Assembly (NCBI GenBank): GCA_022829145.1
Contig: CM040741.1
Span: forward strand, 45,378,180 to 45,442,179
Reading direction: 5' to 3'
Source of the DNA: Albula goreensis
Lineage: Eukaryota > Chordata > Actinopteri > Albuliformes > Albulidae
DNA: 64,000 nt
Below the pieces are notes generated by a model. That model saw nothing but the letters and a program-made list of their open reading frames with translations, did no database searches and was not told where the DNA came from. Positions 1-10,935 of this stretch are shown in pieces (the first letter of the stretch is position 1; the number at the start of each line of letters is the position of its first letter). A program made the translations under genes and the position numbers.

Positions 1-1496
1 TGTGTGTTAGACTGGACTGAGACACGTTTTGACATTGAATAACAATGACCTCAGAATTTTTTCAGCAGGTGTGTGAAATAAACCAGCATGTTTAATTTTA
101 AATCCTAGATGGTATTTGGCAATGAAACGGTTGTCACATATTTAATTCACTTCCTGTGAAATGGGTACTTTCATTATGCATTAAAGATATCTTATTATAA
201 GACTGATTTACTTAAAACCCCCTGAAGAATGCTTTGTTTATAATCAAGAACACAATTCTGCCGCTACATTTTTTCTGGGGCAACTGTGGCTACTTAACCT
301 ACTAAGGCTTAGTATGCAACCTTACTTGCTGGCATTGTGCCAATTCCCAGCCCAAAATTCAAATTCTTTCCCCAAAACCTCATTAGTAAGTGCTCCAGCG
401 CAGCCATTACACTGTTATTAACTATTAGAAAACATCATTGATTCTGCTTGGGGGGCATTCTGTTCATGTTGTTTGCAGAAGACAATACATAAATTAGAAC
501 CTAAGTCTGAGCTTCCTCCTCCATGCACTCAGGTTTTAATTTATACAAGAGCTACAAGTGAATTCTCATTAGTTAGGTAGTGACAAGACAAGACAGGACG
601 ATGACTGCAGGTCACACTGAAATCCAATACCCTCCATTATCTTTAAAAAGACCAGCAGGGATTTTTTTTCCCATTTTCCCTAAGACAATTTAACGCTCAA
701 AGGGACGATTTACAAACCCATCTCCAATTCAGATTATCCAAAGGGCTGGAAAATGAGATAGAAAAACCAAATTCACTGCAGCAAAAACTAATGCATGAAA
801 GGGATAGGAGATGCGTAACTAAGGTGCAAGACTGTCCATATCCATGTTTTAATTCTGATGAGATATAATTTTGGGCAAAAGAAAAAAAAGTGAAGAGAAA
901 TTCCTCATAAGGATGGGTTATATAAAAGCTAAAGCATAATTAGATAGCCTTTACCCTAGAAAACCTTTCTGCTTTGACTCCTTCTCTCTACTTGTAATGC
1001 TATGAGTTGACATAGACAATCTGTTTATATGTCTCCTCTGGTGGTCCACTACAGAGTGGGGATGAATTAGAAAAGAGAGACTCCTCCAGATGGCTCAACA
1101 GTTGCGAAGCAGCGACACAAAGCATGATGACGCACAGCCCCTTTTCACAATCATAAGGTTCACTATCACTGGGAACAGTAACTATAATGACAACTACAGA
1201 GGCATAAACATTGATCCAATACATCTACATAAACGCGACTTTATTACGACAAATGAAGTAAAGCGATTATGACTGACATTGTTTACATCACTTGTAAGGT
1301 GTATTTTTCCCACCCCATACTCAGCTGGACTGTTTGCTCTCCCACAGCAGATTCTCCTGAGGAGGCAGCCATGGACACTCCAAATCATGTGACAACAAGC
1401 TCTTTCTGTTCTGGATGAAATTATGTCTAACACTGCCATACTCTATACATTCTCTCACACACAAGCACACACACCGACAGATCCAGCAGAACCTAC
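1..1496 (-). other. dcc intron after the 33-nt exon (partial)
   Basis: No transmembrane exon is found here. The intron continues past position 1. No repeat family recognised. Confidence 0.8.
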
Positions 1497-1529
1497 CTTG
1501 ATCGTTGGCCATTTTGTCTGGATGCTCAA
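1497..1529 (-). CDS. dcc: dcc 33-nt juxtamembrane exon
   Basis: This 33-nt exon (11 codons, phase 1-1) encodes VEHPDKMANDQ, the first segment of the linker between FN6 and the transmembrane helix. The match to vertebrate DCC is essentially exact over these residues. Neogenin has a different sequence here (SSDKMPNDQ-like). The acceptor is TTTTCTTACAG/TTGAG and the donor CAAG/gtaggt. It is symmetric, so it can be skipped in frame. The next exon (rest of linker plus transmembrane helix) is beyond position 1. Confidence 0.93.
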
Positions 1530-2329
1530 CTGTAAGAAAAGGGGGGAAGGGAAGAAAGACAGTGTTACTGTACTGATGATCACTCCAGCACTAAGGATGG
1601 TCACGCAGCAAAATTCTTTCATACCTTCAGAATTATTGGGCTCTGTTTAGTCAGAGATGTTACATTTGCACCCACCCCCCACTACTACGCAACTGGTGCC
1701 TTGGTATTCCAAAACAAAACTAAGTTTCCCAAGAGTACAGGGAAAGTAGAAGATGCAGGCTGAAGGTGAGGTACATGTCGAGCCGCATATACAAGCCTTT
1801 TTATTTACTCTTAGCTGAACAACATCATAGACATTACTTTAAAATATGCATCCACCATATCAGCTCTGTCTCAGTGTTAGTTTCATAATTATTTTTTCAT
1901 AATTAATTAATGTAGTGGTGCAGTAAAATACAGCTTTACTGTCATAATTAAAGATAAATTCATTATACACTGCTTTTCATATGAAGTAATAATTATTTAC
2001 TTATCATGTATTTAACCATGCCAAGTACAAATAGCATAAAAATATATAAACTCTGTTTGGAGGTCATTGAAAAGTTCTAATATTTACTGGAATTTGACTG
2101 GATCGCATTGTTCAGTGCTCACATAAAAAAGTAGAAAAAAGGGGTAAAAGAAAGAAAAAGGGGTAGCAGTTCATCTGAGTATCCGTTTGACTCTTATGGT
2201 CCATGGCTTAGTGGTAGGTAATGCCACAGTGACAGTTACAGAGAAAGGGTATTCAGATCTAGACCTGTAGATGTTGGCTCTTTCAGTAGTACTGGACATG
2301 GTAGATAAAAGCGAGGATAGTCTTCCAAC
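1530..2329 (-). other. dcc intron, 800 nt
   Basis: No repeat recognised. An AATAAA hexamer in transcript sense lies at 1805-1800, about 480 nt past the exon end and after the stop that read-through would meet. Confidence 0.9.
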
Positions 2330-2524
2330 CTTTTGAGGTCCTGAAGAAAATGGGTTCAGAAAGGGGGCCCACGCCCTTGGAATTCTTGGCCTGGATACGG
2401 AAGTAGTAGACCGTGTCCAGGTTGAGGTCCATGACCTGGTGGGTGAGGCGATCCCCACTGATGGACTCCATTACCCAGTCATCAATTGGCATGTTCTTAT
2501 CCAGTGTGTAGAACAAGATATATC
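2330..2524 (-). CDS. dcc: dcc exon, FN6 second half
   Basis: This 195-nt exon (65 codons, phase 1-1) completes FN6. It reads [19 protein letters not shown], then [19 protein letters not shown], then [19 protein letters not shown], and ends FFRTSK plus one base. The strand-F tyrosine is in YYFRIQAKN. The acceptor is CCATCCTATAG/GAT. The donor AAAAG/gttgga departs from consensus at +3. If it is not used, the frame runs 15 more codons (GWKTILAF...) and stops at 2283-2285. Confidence 0.95.
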
Positions 2525-5500
2525 CTATAGGATGGAGCAAAGACATTAGATGTAATTGGTATCCTTCACTTACTTATATTTCCTTATATTTACTGAGTTA
2601 CACAAACAAAGGACATTTCATCTTTGGCAATGATGATGTGGGAAGGTCAGGCTGGAATTTGCCCAATTTTTGAAAATTGAAGTTGGAATTTGACAAAACA
2701 AATGGGGATTTGAGAGACTTCAGGTTGTAAATAGGCCAAAAACAAGCAGCATGACACCCTATTTGGCATGAGAGCTGAGGGATCATTAGTCATTGTAGTC
2801 AAGACTCCCACCTCACTCTAACCCAGACAAATCATGAATCTTCTGTTCTGAGGGAATGTTCGGAAGCACACTATTATGCCAATATCAAGACAGGACACTA
2901 TAGCGCCAATCTTAAATGAACTTGAATAATACTTGAATTTAACATTCGAAAGAATAAATCAACCAGAGCAAGCGAAGTAAAGCGGATACTTGTTACTGGT
3001 AGGTGTTAATGTGAAATGTCTATAAGCTATTACATTTTCTAATATTTTATTAAAATAGCTGCATTTGAAAACTCAATTCTCTCCAGGCATTCATCTGATA
3101 GACTACAGAGATTACAGACTATAGAGTCTTCTATCTGGTTTATGTAATGTTTTCTGAGCAATTATTTTCATTTCTGCATTTGCAATGCAGTAGCAGAGTC
3201 AAATAAGCCTGTCTGCCACAGAAACCTAGCAGTGTGGATGAATTTCAACACACTTAACAAGACAACAGCTCCATGACTACATCATTTTAAGAGGTGTGAG
3301 CAGGTTTACAATAGCTTTCAGTGTAATCGATTTAATTGCTAAACACTTTAGCTAATGTATTTATGATTTCAATTTTGGGTGTTTTCTGCATAGTGATGAT
3401 TCAGACTATCTTCTTTAATACTCTTCTTAATATTTTCCACTGTATCTAGAATGCTCACTTATATTCACAAGACACGTTTCTATCACTGCAGCCTTTCCTA
3501 TCAATCCAAGAGAGTGCAGAAGTATTCACTCTCTTCAAAAACACATTGTGCCAGCCACTGCTTCTTTTCAATGCACATCCTGCAGGCAGGGCTCGAGTTG
3601 AGAGGGGATGCGAGGGGATGCCACCCCCCTTGGAAATAATTTTGACCACAACCATCCCCCGTTTATTATCTTCTCCCATCCCATCCTCTTTGCTTTAATG
3701 GAATTAGCTATGCTATTTATCACCTAATCACAAAAAGATGAAACCTCAGCAATATTTAAATGTCACTATCTTCTGTGCCTTTGTGGCTTTTGATTGCTTA
3801 TTGCTTATTTGATTGGAGTCTGCAAATGCATGCTTCTCAGTGGCTAATGCAACTTCACCCTGAGTATTACTTTGGATGAGAACTGCAGATGCTACAGGTT
3901 AAAATGGCTAAGCAACCTGTTCAGCAGGACCTTAGACATTTTTTAGTAAAGAAGAAGAAAACAACATCAAGTGAGATGATAACCAGTCTCATGTATTGTT
4001 AATACATAATATGTCCCTTATGTAACAAAACTTTGGCAGCGGCTCAGCCAATGTTTAATCTTGAATGAAACCATCACAGATAATAACATGATGGTAAACA
4101 TGTTGTATATATATTGCTTGGCAGCTAACCTGTTCACTTGTGAGAAAATGAACATGTTAGCTATGTAACATATTTATTTGCTTGAAATAACATGACCAAT
4201 TTAGATTCTAATGAGAGGGTGATGTATTGAATGTAAAAGGTAATTAAGAAGTAACTTGTATACAGTTGTGATAGTGTAGAGGTCTGTTTTTGAAAACCCA
4301 TGATAGTAATATCATTGCTGCTATTATATAAATAAAATAATATTGTAAATAATTAGGTAGTTTTTGATACTTTTTGTATTAATAACATGAGTTACAAGTA
4401 CATTTTCTGTCTTTTTTTCTTATGATTATGTATGAATATAAAAAATACAGGCATATACCACCATCCTTCCACTCTGAGGTTGACCATCCCCCTTGAATTT
4501 TTTTTTTTACAAATCGACCATTGCCTGCAGGTTGAGCTTGCACAGACATGCACTGGAGGAGAAGACATGACAAGCAGGGGTTTTTGCTGAGTGAAAAGAC
4601 ACAAATAGCCCTGCTGATTCAGTTACTTACTTTCTGACTGGCACTGTCTGTTGTATAACTGATTCTGTGGATTCAATGTAAGGCCATGGGGCCAATCCAC
4701 ACACTGGAGCAGTGCCTCTACATGATGAGCCACCGAGCAGCCTTCCCTATCTTGTAATGCTCAGTATTTCCCTGTGGTGCTGTCAATGTTCCACCCGTCC
4801 CCCCCACCAAAAAAAAGCAAACATTTCCAATCGCATCAAACTGTTACAATAATTGCAGAGATTGAAACACAACTATGTGTCGCCACATGAAGAGTGAAGG
4901 GAATGTGTCATGTGGATTTACAATATAAGCTATATTTTATTGTATCATTACATAATTGCATAAAGTTTAGTCAGGCATAAATTAGCAGTTACAAATAATA
5001 CTGGCAATCGAATGAAAACGAAACTACAGAGCAACGTTTCAAGTTGCAAGAGCAAGACCAAAGAGTGATAAGTAGATCAAGAGATCGCAACAACTCCTCT
5101 CTTAGAGAATGATTGGCTCAAAGCATTGCAAGTTTGAAGTCAACACTGAGGGCTCAAAACTACAGATAGCTAGCCTCGCTAGGTTAGCTGGCTAGCTAGC
5201 AAACTCATGGCTCACCTAAGTGACATATTTACGTAACTGACAAGTGACAGTGTTCTTTTTAATGCTGTTGGGACGTGGGGGAACTGTTTGACCAGATCAG
5301 TGGGAGAGAGTTTATTTCATTCAAAAGTAACTATTCTGTATGATAATGTTCTTGGTGGTTCCACGGTTCCACGGCTGAAGCCCTAAAGCCCCACACCCCC
5401 CGGCGGCGGTGCTTTTATCCAGGTGGGAGTACAGTTTCCCACTTGGATGAATGTTGAAAGTATGATGAATCTCATCCCAGTGGGTGCACTGGGAATCATT

Positions 5501-5748
5501 TCCTATCCAGCAACATACCTTTTAATGATTTCTGTAATGATGGCTCTTCCTGGAGTGACTTACAATAAGGACTACCATGATGGGGTGGAGAATATGAGGG
5601 GGAGGGGCTTTTGATGTGAGCAGAAAGGCCAGGGCTTTGCTGGATCACATAGTTATAGCAGACTGTAGCCAGGAGAGATAGAGACAGGCTGTGGTAGAGT
5701 AAGGAGGAAGATTAAGGAGGCCTGGGGGGGGAGGGGTGGCTGGCTCAC
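2525..5748 (-). other. dcc intron inside FN6, 3.2 kb
   Basis: Holds the hAT-like copy 1 (3587-4523). Nothing else was recognised, including in 4532-5740. Confidence 0.9.
3587..4523 (+). mobile_element. hAT-like non-autonomous element, copy 1
   Basis: This 937-bp element has no coding capacity. Its ends are CAGGGCTCGAGTTGA and, inverted, CAATGGTCGATTTGT, an imperfect terminal inverted repeat starting CA(G). It is flanked by a perfect 8-bp duplication CCTGCAGG at 3579-3586 and 4524-4531. Eight-base duplications with CAG-type ends are the signature of the hAT superfamily. Most of it aligns by eye with the inverted copy at 50828-51432. About 370 bp (roughly 4011-4380) is absent from that copy. 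It sits in the intron inside FN6. Confidence 0.85.
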
Positions 5749-5856
5749 CTGTGATTCTACCGTTGGCCTCCATGGGTGGCTGCCAGCTGATGAGGACCGC
5801 TCGAGGCTTCCCCTCCCGACTGATGACTGTCAGATCCTTGGGGGCAGAGCTGGGAG
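5749..5856 (-). CDS. dcc: dcc exon, FN6 first half
   Basis: This 108-nt exon (36 codons, phase 1-1) opens FN6. It reads [19 protein letters not shown], then [17 protein letters not shown] plus one base, with the strand-B tryptophan. The acceptor is CCCTGTCTGTCAG/CTCCC and the donor ATCACAG/gtgagc. REGKPRA distinguishes it from neogenin, which has KEGKPK at this position. FN6 is the membrane-proximal FN domain. Confidence 0.95.
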
Positions 5857-6752
5857 CTGACAGACAGGGCCAAATAACAGCAGTGGAGTCAGCTATACAC
5901 AATTAGCACTGCCCTCTTAATGCCATGACATACAGCTTGCTTCAGTGCTCAGTTATACCCAAAATCAAATCTCAAACAAGACCCAGGCTCAGAGGAACAA
6001 TTTACTGTATTCAGTTTACAAGGCTCTCTGCAATGTAAGCTGAGCCCTGTTTCTTAAATGTATATGTTAAGTTCTGTGAATTAATACTTAAAATATGACC
6101 ACCATCAATTAAATTGCAGAATAAATATGTTGTACTTGTAATATGCTACAATAAAAAAAAACACAGAAACATAGCTATTAAAACTGAACTGCCTAATTTA
6201 ATCATGCCCTTTTTTGTTGATAAAGCATGTTACCATTTGTGTTTTCTTGTTTGTTCGCCCACAAAAACACTAAAAAAATTTCTGGTTGCGAATTTAATTG
6301 TGATAAATTACCAGCAAAGGACCAAAGTTCAGTGCTTAACTAGCGTGAACACATTCAATATAATGAACAGTGAATACACAGGTGATTATATCCTTGGCAA
6401 GGATCCTGGATCACGCTCATCATTAGCAGTGTATCTTAATTACAAAGCTGCACTGGTGAGTCAGAAAGAAGGACACTGCCTGTCATCAACATTGATTAAA
6501 GGATACCAATGTGGTTTGAACCATGTTCACACAATAACCTAACAAGCCCAGAGAAGACTAGATTTTCTGACTTGCTGTACAACCATCTGTGAAAGAGGCT
6601 TCCAACTGTTGAATGCAACTCAAAATAAATGATTATAAAATCAGCTTAGTCAAAAGTGAGATAACAAATATGCGGAAGCTATAATCTAGTGAGGAAGTAT
6701 ACATATTTCCTTACAAACACAGTTGCTAAGATTTGAAACACGGAGGAGGTAC
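5857..6752 (-). other. dcc intron between FN5 and FN6, 896 nt
   Basis: AT-rich. A plus-strand open frame at 6114-6542 shows no recognisable domain. No repeat seen. Confidence 0.9.
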
Positions 6753-6891
6753 CTGCTTCGTATGTAGTGGCATGAGCTGTCATACTCCAAGTGCTGGACT
6801 TTCGTCCTTTGGTTACCATGACTGCAAACTCATACATGGTGTTGGGCTTCAGTCCAGTAACAGTGTGACTTAGCGTAGTGGTGTCTGCAGA
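6753..6891 (-). CDS. dcc: dcc exon, FN5 second half
   Basis: This 139-nt exon (phase 0 in, phase 1 out) reads [19 protein letters not shown], then [18 protein letters not shown], then TAHATTYEA plus one base. The block [11 protein letters not shown] and the [11 protein letters not shown] strand are hallmarks of DCC/neogenin FN5. The TTYEA ending favours DCC over neogenin. The acceptor is ATGTTGCACAG/TCTGC, with a weak pyrimidine tract, and the donor GCAG/gtacct. Confidence 0.95.
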
Positions 6892-7478
6892 CTGTGCAAC
6901 ATCACAGAGATGGGACAAAGTCAAAACGTTTCACGGGTTTTAATGATACAGCTGACGAAATGGAGATACAGAGCTGTTAACCTGATAAAACTGTCTGCAG
7001 GGTTAGCGTGCTGCTAATTACATTGATTTCATTAGCATTCCTTTACTTGCACACATTTGGCCATTACGTGAGAGACTGAAATAAACATGTAGCTTATTAG
7101 GAGTTAACAGGTTGACCTATGGAATTGACAGAATTCTTGCTCACTGCAGCAGATCTTTGAATATGACTGTTTTCTTTTTTCTTCCATGGACACATTTCTG
7201 ACCACTCAAAAATCTACATTTAAATATTTTTTCCTCTCTGTTGCTCACACAGCAGTTTTGGATCTCCTGCTCATCTCCAATCAATATTGCGGTTCCACAC
7301 TTCTCTGAAATAGATTTTCTTCCACATAAAATCGCCAATCTTGATACAACCAAGGATTTTTAAAAATGTAGACATTTATCAGAATTGAATTACTCCTTTT
7401 CATTGTAGAAACCATATACATTAATACATAAAGTATAATGATTATTGCATTTCCATACAAACACACTAAATTAGCCAA

Positions 7479-7581
<103 letters not shown>

Positions 7582-8000
7582 CTATGTTTTCTGTTTACAG
7601 CTGATTACAGGGTTGTTTCATTTACTGAAAATATCTGCTGATCCATTTTATTTTCAGAGCAAAACAGTCTGTTTTATAAACAATCAAAATACAGGCAGTA
7701 TTGAATTTTTGTTTATGATCTATGTATCATTAAGTTAACTCAGAATAGGTATTTCTTGTAATTCTATAAAGTCTACATTATGAATGGGTGTTTAAGTGGT
7801 CCTGCTTTGCCTTGCATTCTTCTTCTCTGACAGCCCTGCCCCACCCTCCATTGAGTAAATTCATCCTGAGCCCAAAACTCATGGGAAAACAATCCCCCTA
7901 CAGGGCTCCAGTTGGAGGCCTACTGTATTATCCTTCACTCTCTTTTCCTTCTTCAGGCATGACTGCCGTCCTGCAGGATCACAGTCCCGTGGCAGGGCTC

Positions 8001-8162
8001 CACATCACATTAATTATTTGTTTAGCAGCTGTCTTTATCCAGGGCAAATTACACAGCTTTCATTTCACTATACAACTTATTCATTAATACTGCTGGGTAA
8101 TTGCTGAAGCCATTTAGATAAAGTACACCATCTCAAGAGTACAGCTACAGTGCACCACACTG
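8001..8162 (-). mobile_element. L2-tail type interspersed repeat, inverted
   Basis: On the minus strand this contains a tail resembling GGATAAAGACAGCTGCTAAA, close to the widespread fish GGATAAGAGCGTCTGCTAAATG motif. Next to it lies the block GCTGGGTAATTGCTGAAGCC ... AAAGTACACCATCTCAAGAGTACA. That block resembles a very common teleost repeat (AAGTACCTTGCTCAAGGGTACA). It is decayed and sits in the intron between the two FN5 exons. Confidence 0.7.
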
Positions 8163-8289
8163 ATATCAGATTTGCCTGATTTAATTTTCAGTTTATTAAT
8201 CACAAGGCTACACTGATGTCCTTTATTAACTGAGTTTTAGATGTTCATATTTATATGAGTATGTTTGATGATTAATTTCTCTTAATTAC

Positions 8290-8528
8290 CTTGTACTTCC
8301 CACTGGTGGAGTAGCTGGTCTTCCACTTGACGGAGTAGAAGCGTACCTCGGCGGTCTTCTGGTTTTTTGATACCGAGTTGTCGGCCCAGCTGACCCGGAC
8401 TGAATCGGGGCTCAGGGCCACGGCTTGCACACCTACTGGAGGGATCATGGGGGTGGAGGTATCTGGGATGGGAGTAGGGAATTTATCAAACAGATGGAAC
8501 AAATCATCATCCGATGGGTCTAAGGGAT
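8290..8528 (-). CDS. dcc: dcc exon, FN4-FN5 linker and FN5 first half (long form)
   Basis: This 239-nt exon (phase 1 in, phase 0 out) carries the acidic, flexible FN4-FN5 linker ([17 protein letters not shown]) and then [16 protein letters not shown]. The strand-B tryptophan follows in [16 protein letters not shown], then [10 protein letters not shown], ending SGKYK. FN5 is a principal netrin-1 binding domain in published structures. The upstream acceptor is GTCTGGCTCCAG/ATCC, preceded by UG repeats. A second AG, 66 nt inside, gives a shorter form in the same phase. The donor is CAAG/gtaatt. By mammalian numbering this should correspond to the alternatively spliced exon 17 of Dcc; that correspondence is from memory. 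Confidence 0.95.
8462..8528 (-). promoter_or_regulatory. dcc: alternative 3' splice site segment (long/short DCC)
   Basis: The first 66 nt of the exon (8528-8463) end in a pyrimidine-rich run and CATCCCAG, a good acceptor. Splicing there starts the exon at 8462 in the same phase and gives D-TSTPM, removing 22 linker residues. Mouse Dcc uses a comparable 60-nt alternative acceptor to make long and short isoforms, and NOVA proteins are reported to control it. Three CCAT (YCAY) motifs lie inside the optional 66 nt. The site is seen directly; its use in this species is inferred. Confidence 0.75.
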
Positions 8529-8539
8529 CTGGAGCCAGA

Positions 8540-8612
8540 CACACACACACACACACATACACACACACACACACGTGCATGCACACACACACACACACAT
8601 ACGCACACACAC
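8540..8612 (-). repeat. UG-repeat tract at the FN5 acceptor
   Basis: An imperfect (CA)n on the plus strand is (UG)n in the dcc transcript, from about 11 to 84 nt upstream of the FN5 exon. It is broken by TATG, CACG and CATGCA units. It occupies the place of the polypyrimidine tract. UG repeats are known binding sites for TDP-43 and CELF proteins and are known to weaken acceptors, as in CFTR exon 9. Confidence 0.9.
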
Positions 8613-10856
8613 ATGGAGAGGCAGGCACCAGACAGAGGACAGGGAGCATGCAAGAATCCATGAGACATCATGCAGTCCAGAGATGTGAGTGAAAAATTGA
8701 GGGTAGGAAAAGGAACAGAAGCATGGGACAGGAGGTAACGGAGAAGAGGAAAAAGTGACAGAGAGAAGGCAGAAAGAGAAGCCCATTACTCTACAAATAT
8801 TACAAACAGCGAGGGTGCTAGGAGAGGATCTACTGACATCCGTTAACTACCAGATAAAGCTAAATTCACACCTATGAAGAAGAGAGAAAATAATTAGTAA
8901 ACACGTAGAAGACCCAAGCTGGTTATCTTCACAGCTTCACTAAACAAATACTTAAATACAGACAAACATTTTTCAAAACAGACATTCATTCTCATTTGTA
9001 ATATAAAACACTACTTGATCACCAAAACATCTAGATAATGATATTTGAACTGAATTTTTTTTTTTACGATGTATTTTAAGTGACACAATGCATGGAAAAG
9101 GCCTGAAGGAAACACTCTGAAATCAGTGGCAAAACAGATCCTCAGGCACACGGTATAATTGAAAAAGTATAGGCCCTCTGCTCACTTTACTCATTTCAAA
9201 AGGCTCAGTTCGACTTAGTTAATTTGAAAAGTGTGCATTGATTTTTTTATTGTGGTCTTTTACTGAACTTGCGCTACCTTTGTGAGCAATACAACAGCAG
9301 CAAGCTCGATTGTGAAGGCAATGGGTGACAGTAAAGACTAAGGCTGCACATCCACTGGAGACCTGTAGAGAAGTACAAGCTTATTTTCCAATCATCTCAA
9401 TGGGGCATATGTGAAGGAGAGGTCAGACTTCTGATATCACAAAAATGGCTTCATTCACAAAACTGCTGTAAATCTAGTAATTTCATTTAAAACATCTGGA
9501 TGCACAGTTAAAGGAAAACACATCATGAATCTTAGAACTTACTGTTGTTAATGTTTGCCTGCTACTGTTGCTACCATTAGTATTAAAAAGGTAGCATTAG
9601 TAGCGTATTAGTTAAGCACCCAGCTGAAGCCACTGCCAAAATACAGTCATTCATCATCTCAATCAAAACCTGCCATTCCACCCAATCGGCTTTATTTTGA
9701 TGTGACGCAGTATTATGTGCACGTTGCTACACTGACACTGCCCACATTTTAACTGCTAATTTAATCAAGTGAACAAGTGTAAAATATGAGAGGACTCTCA
9801 CAAGCTGTATTTTTGCACACTCAGTACCTGCACATTCATGACACTTAAAAAAGGTGTCTTAATGGGCAAAAGAATTTAAATTTTTTTTACCTGCACCTGA
9901 TCAGCTGTAAAACATTTAAAATAACACACTGTATCTAACCCAAAGAGGCATTAACGCTTTGAAGAAGGGGTCCTTCTCAGAACAAATTGAAAGATGTTCA
10001 ATGTATCCAAGGGCAAATGAGAAGATAAAAGAGGTTTTATATGTTTATGCTAAACAGCACTCCCAATGCAAAAATATTATCTATGTTTTCTCAGCTGAGT
10101 TGGCAGTCTGCATGCTGTAGTAAACATGGATGGAAAAGACCAACTGCTTTTTTTTCCCTCTACTCCTCTCAGTGCTGCTGACAGAAGACAAAATGGCACA
10201 GGCAGAGTCTGGCAGACATCTCACACTGTGTTTATTGGCAGAGCCTTTCAACAGGCTGTTTTAATGCAGAGCAGACTGGCCCGAGTGGCACAAGGGGATG
10301 GATGTCTGTCAACGGGCCTTGATTTCTGAAACTCCGAGCTCCAGCCCTGATCCACTGAGGGGATTCAATGAAAAATATCAGGCAGCCTTTTTTCTTCCTG
10401 TGGTCACCCCCAGTGTTGCTTGCTTGGACTCTATAGCCAGATAAAACAGCACTTCCATTGAAGAGGCGCTGAGGGGCGAGGAAAGGAGCCGCTGTAGTGT
10501 GCCGCATGACTCCCTGTGTGCGGCAGCCATTTGATCAGCATTCTTTTACTTACCCACACAGCCTTATCAGCCACTAGATATTTGCTCAGCTCCGCTCGAT
10601 GCGAGCCCAAAGGAGGACGGATCGAAATGTGTGCAGAGTGGGAGTTCTAGTGATTAGCCTCACAACAACAGAGATGGAGGCTTACTTTTTGCAATAAGGG
10701 CATGTGGCTGCACAGCTTCAGTGCCCATCAAGAAAGGCACAAAGGGACCCGGAATGATCAAAATCACTTGGAGGGGGAGATTGGGTCTGCTGCTATCGGT
10801 CCTGCCTCTGATCTGTTAATCAGTCCACTTTATGCTAGCTCACATATTTCACAGAC

Positions 10857-10935
10857 ATAATAATAATAATACTAAAAATACTAATACTACTACTACTACT
10901 TTCTACTACTACTACTACTAATAATAATAATAATA
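10857..10935. repeat. compound ATA/CTA trinucleotide repeat
   Basis: AATAAT units pass into CTACTA units, a short TTTCTA interruption, more CTA units and then AATAAT again. It lies in the intron between FN4 and FN5. Confidence 0.95.

Noticed and set aside
1000..1300. Minus-strand hydrophobic frame (ASVVVIIVTVP) at the place where the transmembrane exon might be expected
   Set aside because: It lacks the expected juxtamembrane sequence before it and the conserved basic stop-transfer segment after it. The hydrophobic run is about ten residues and no suitable acceptor/donor pair frames it. Treated as chance.
6114..6542. 142-codon plus-strand frame
   Set aside because: AT-rich codon use, no domain, antisense inside a dcc intron. 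Probably chance.
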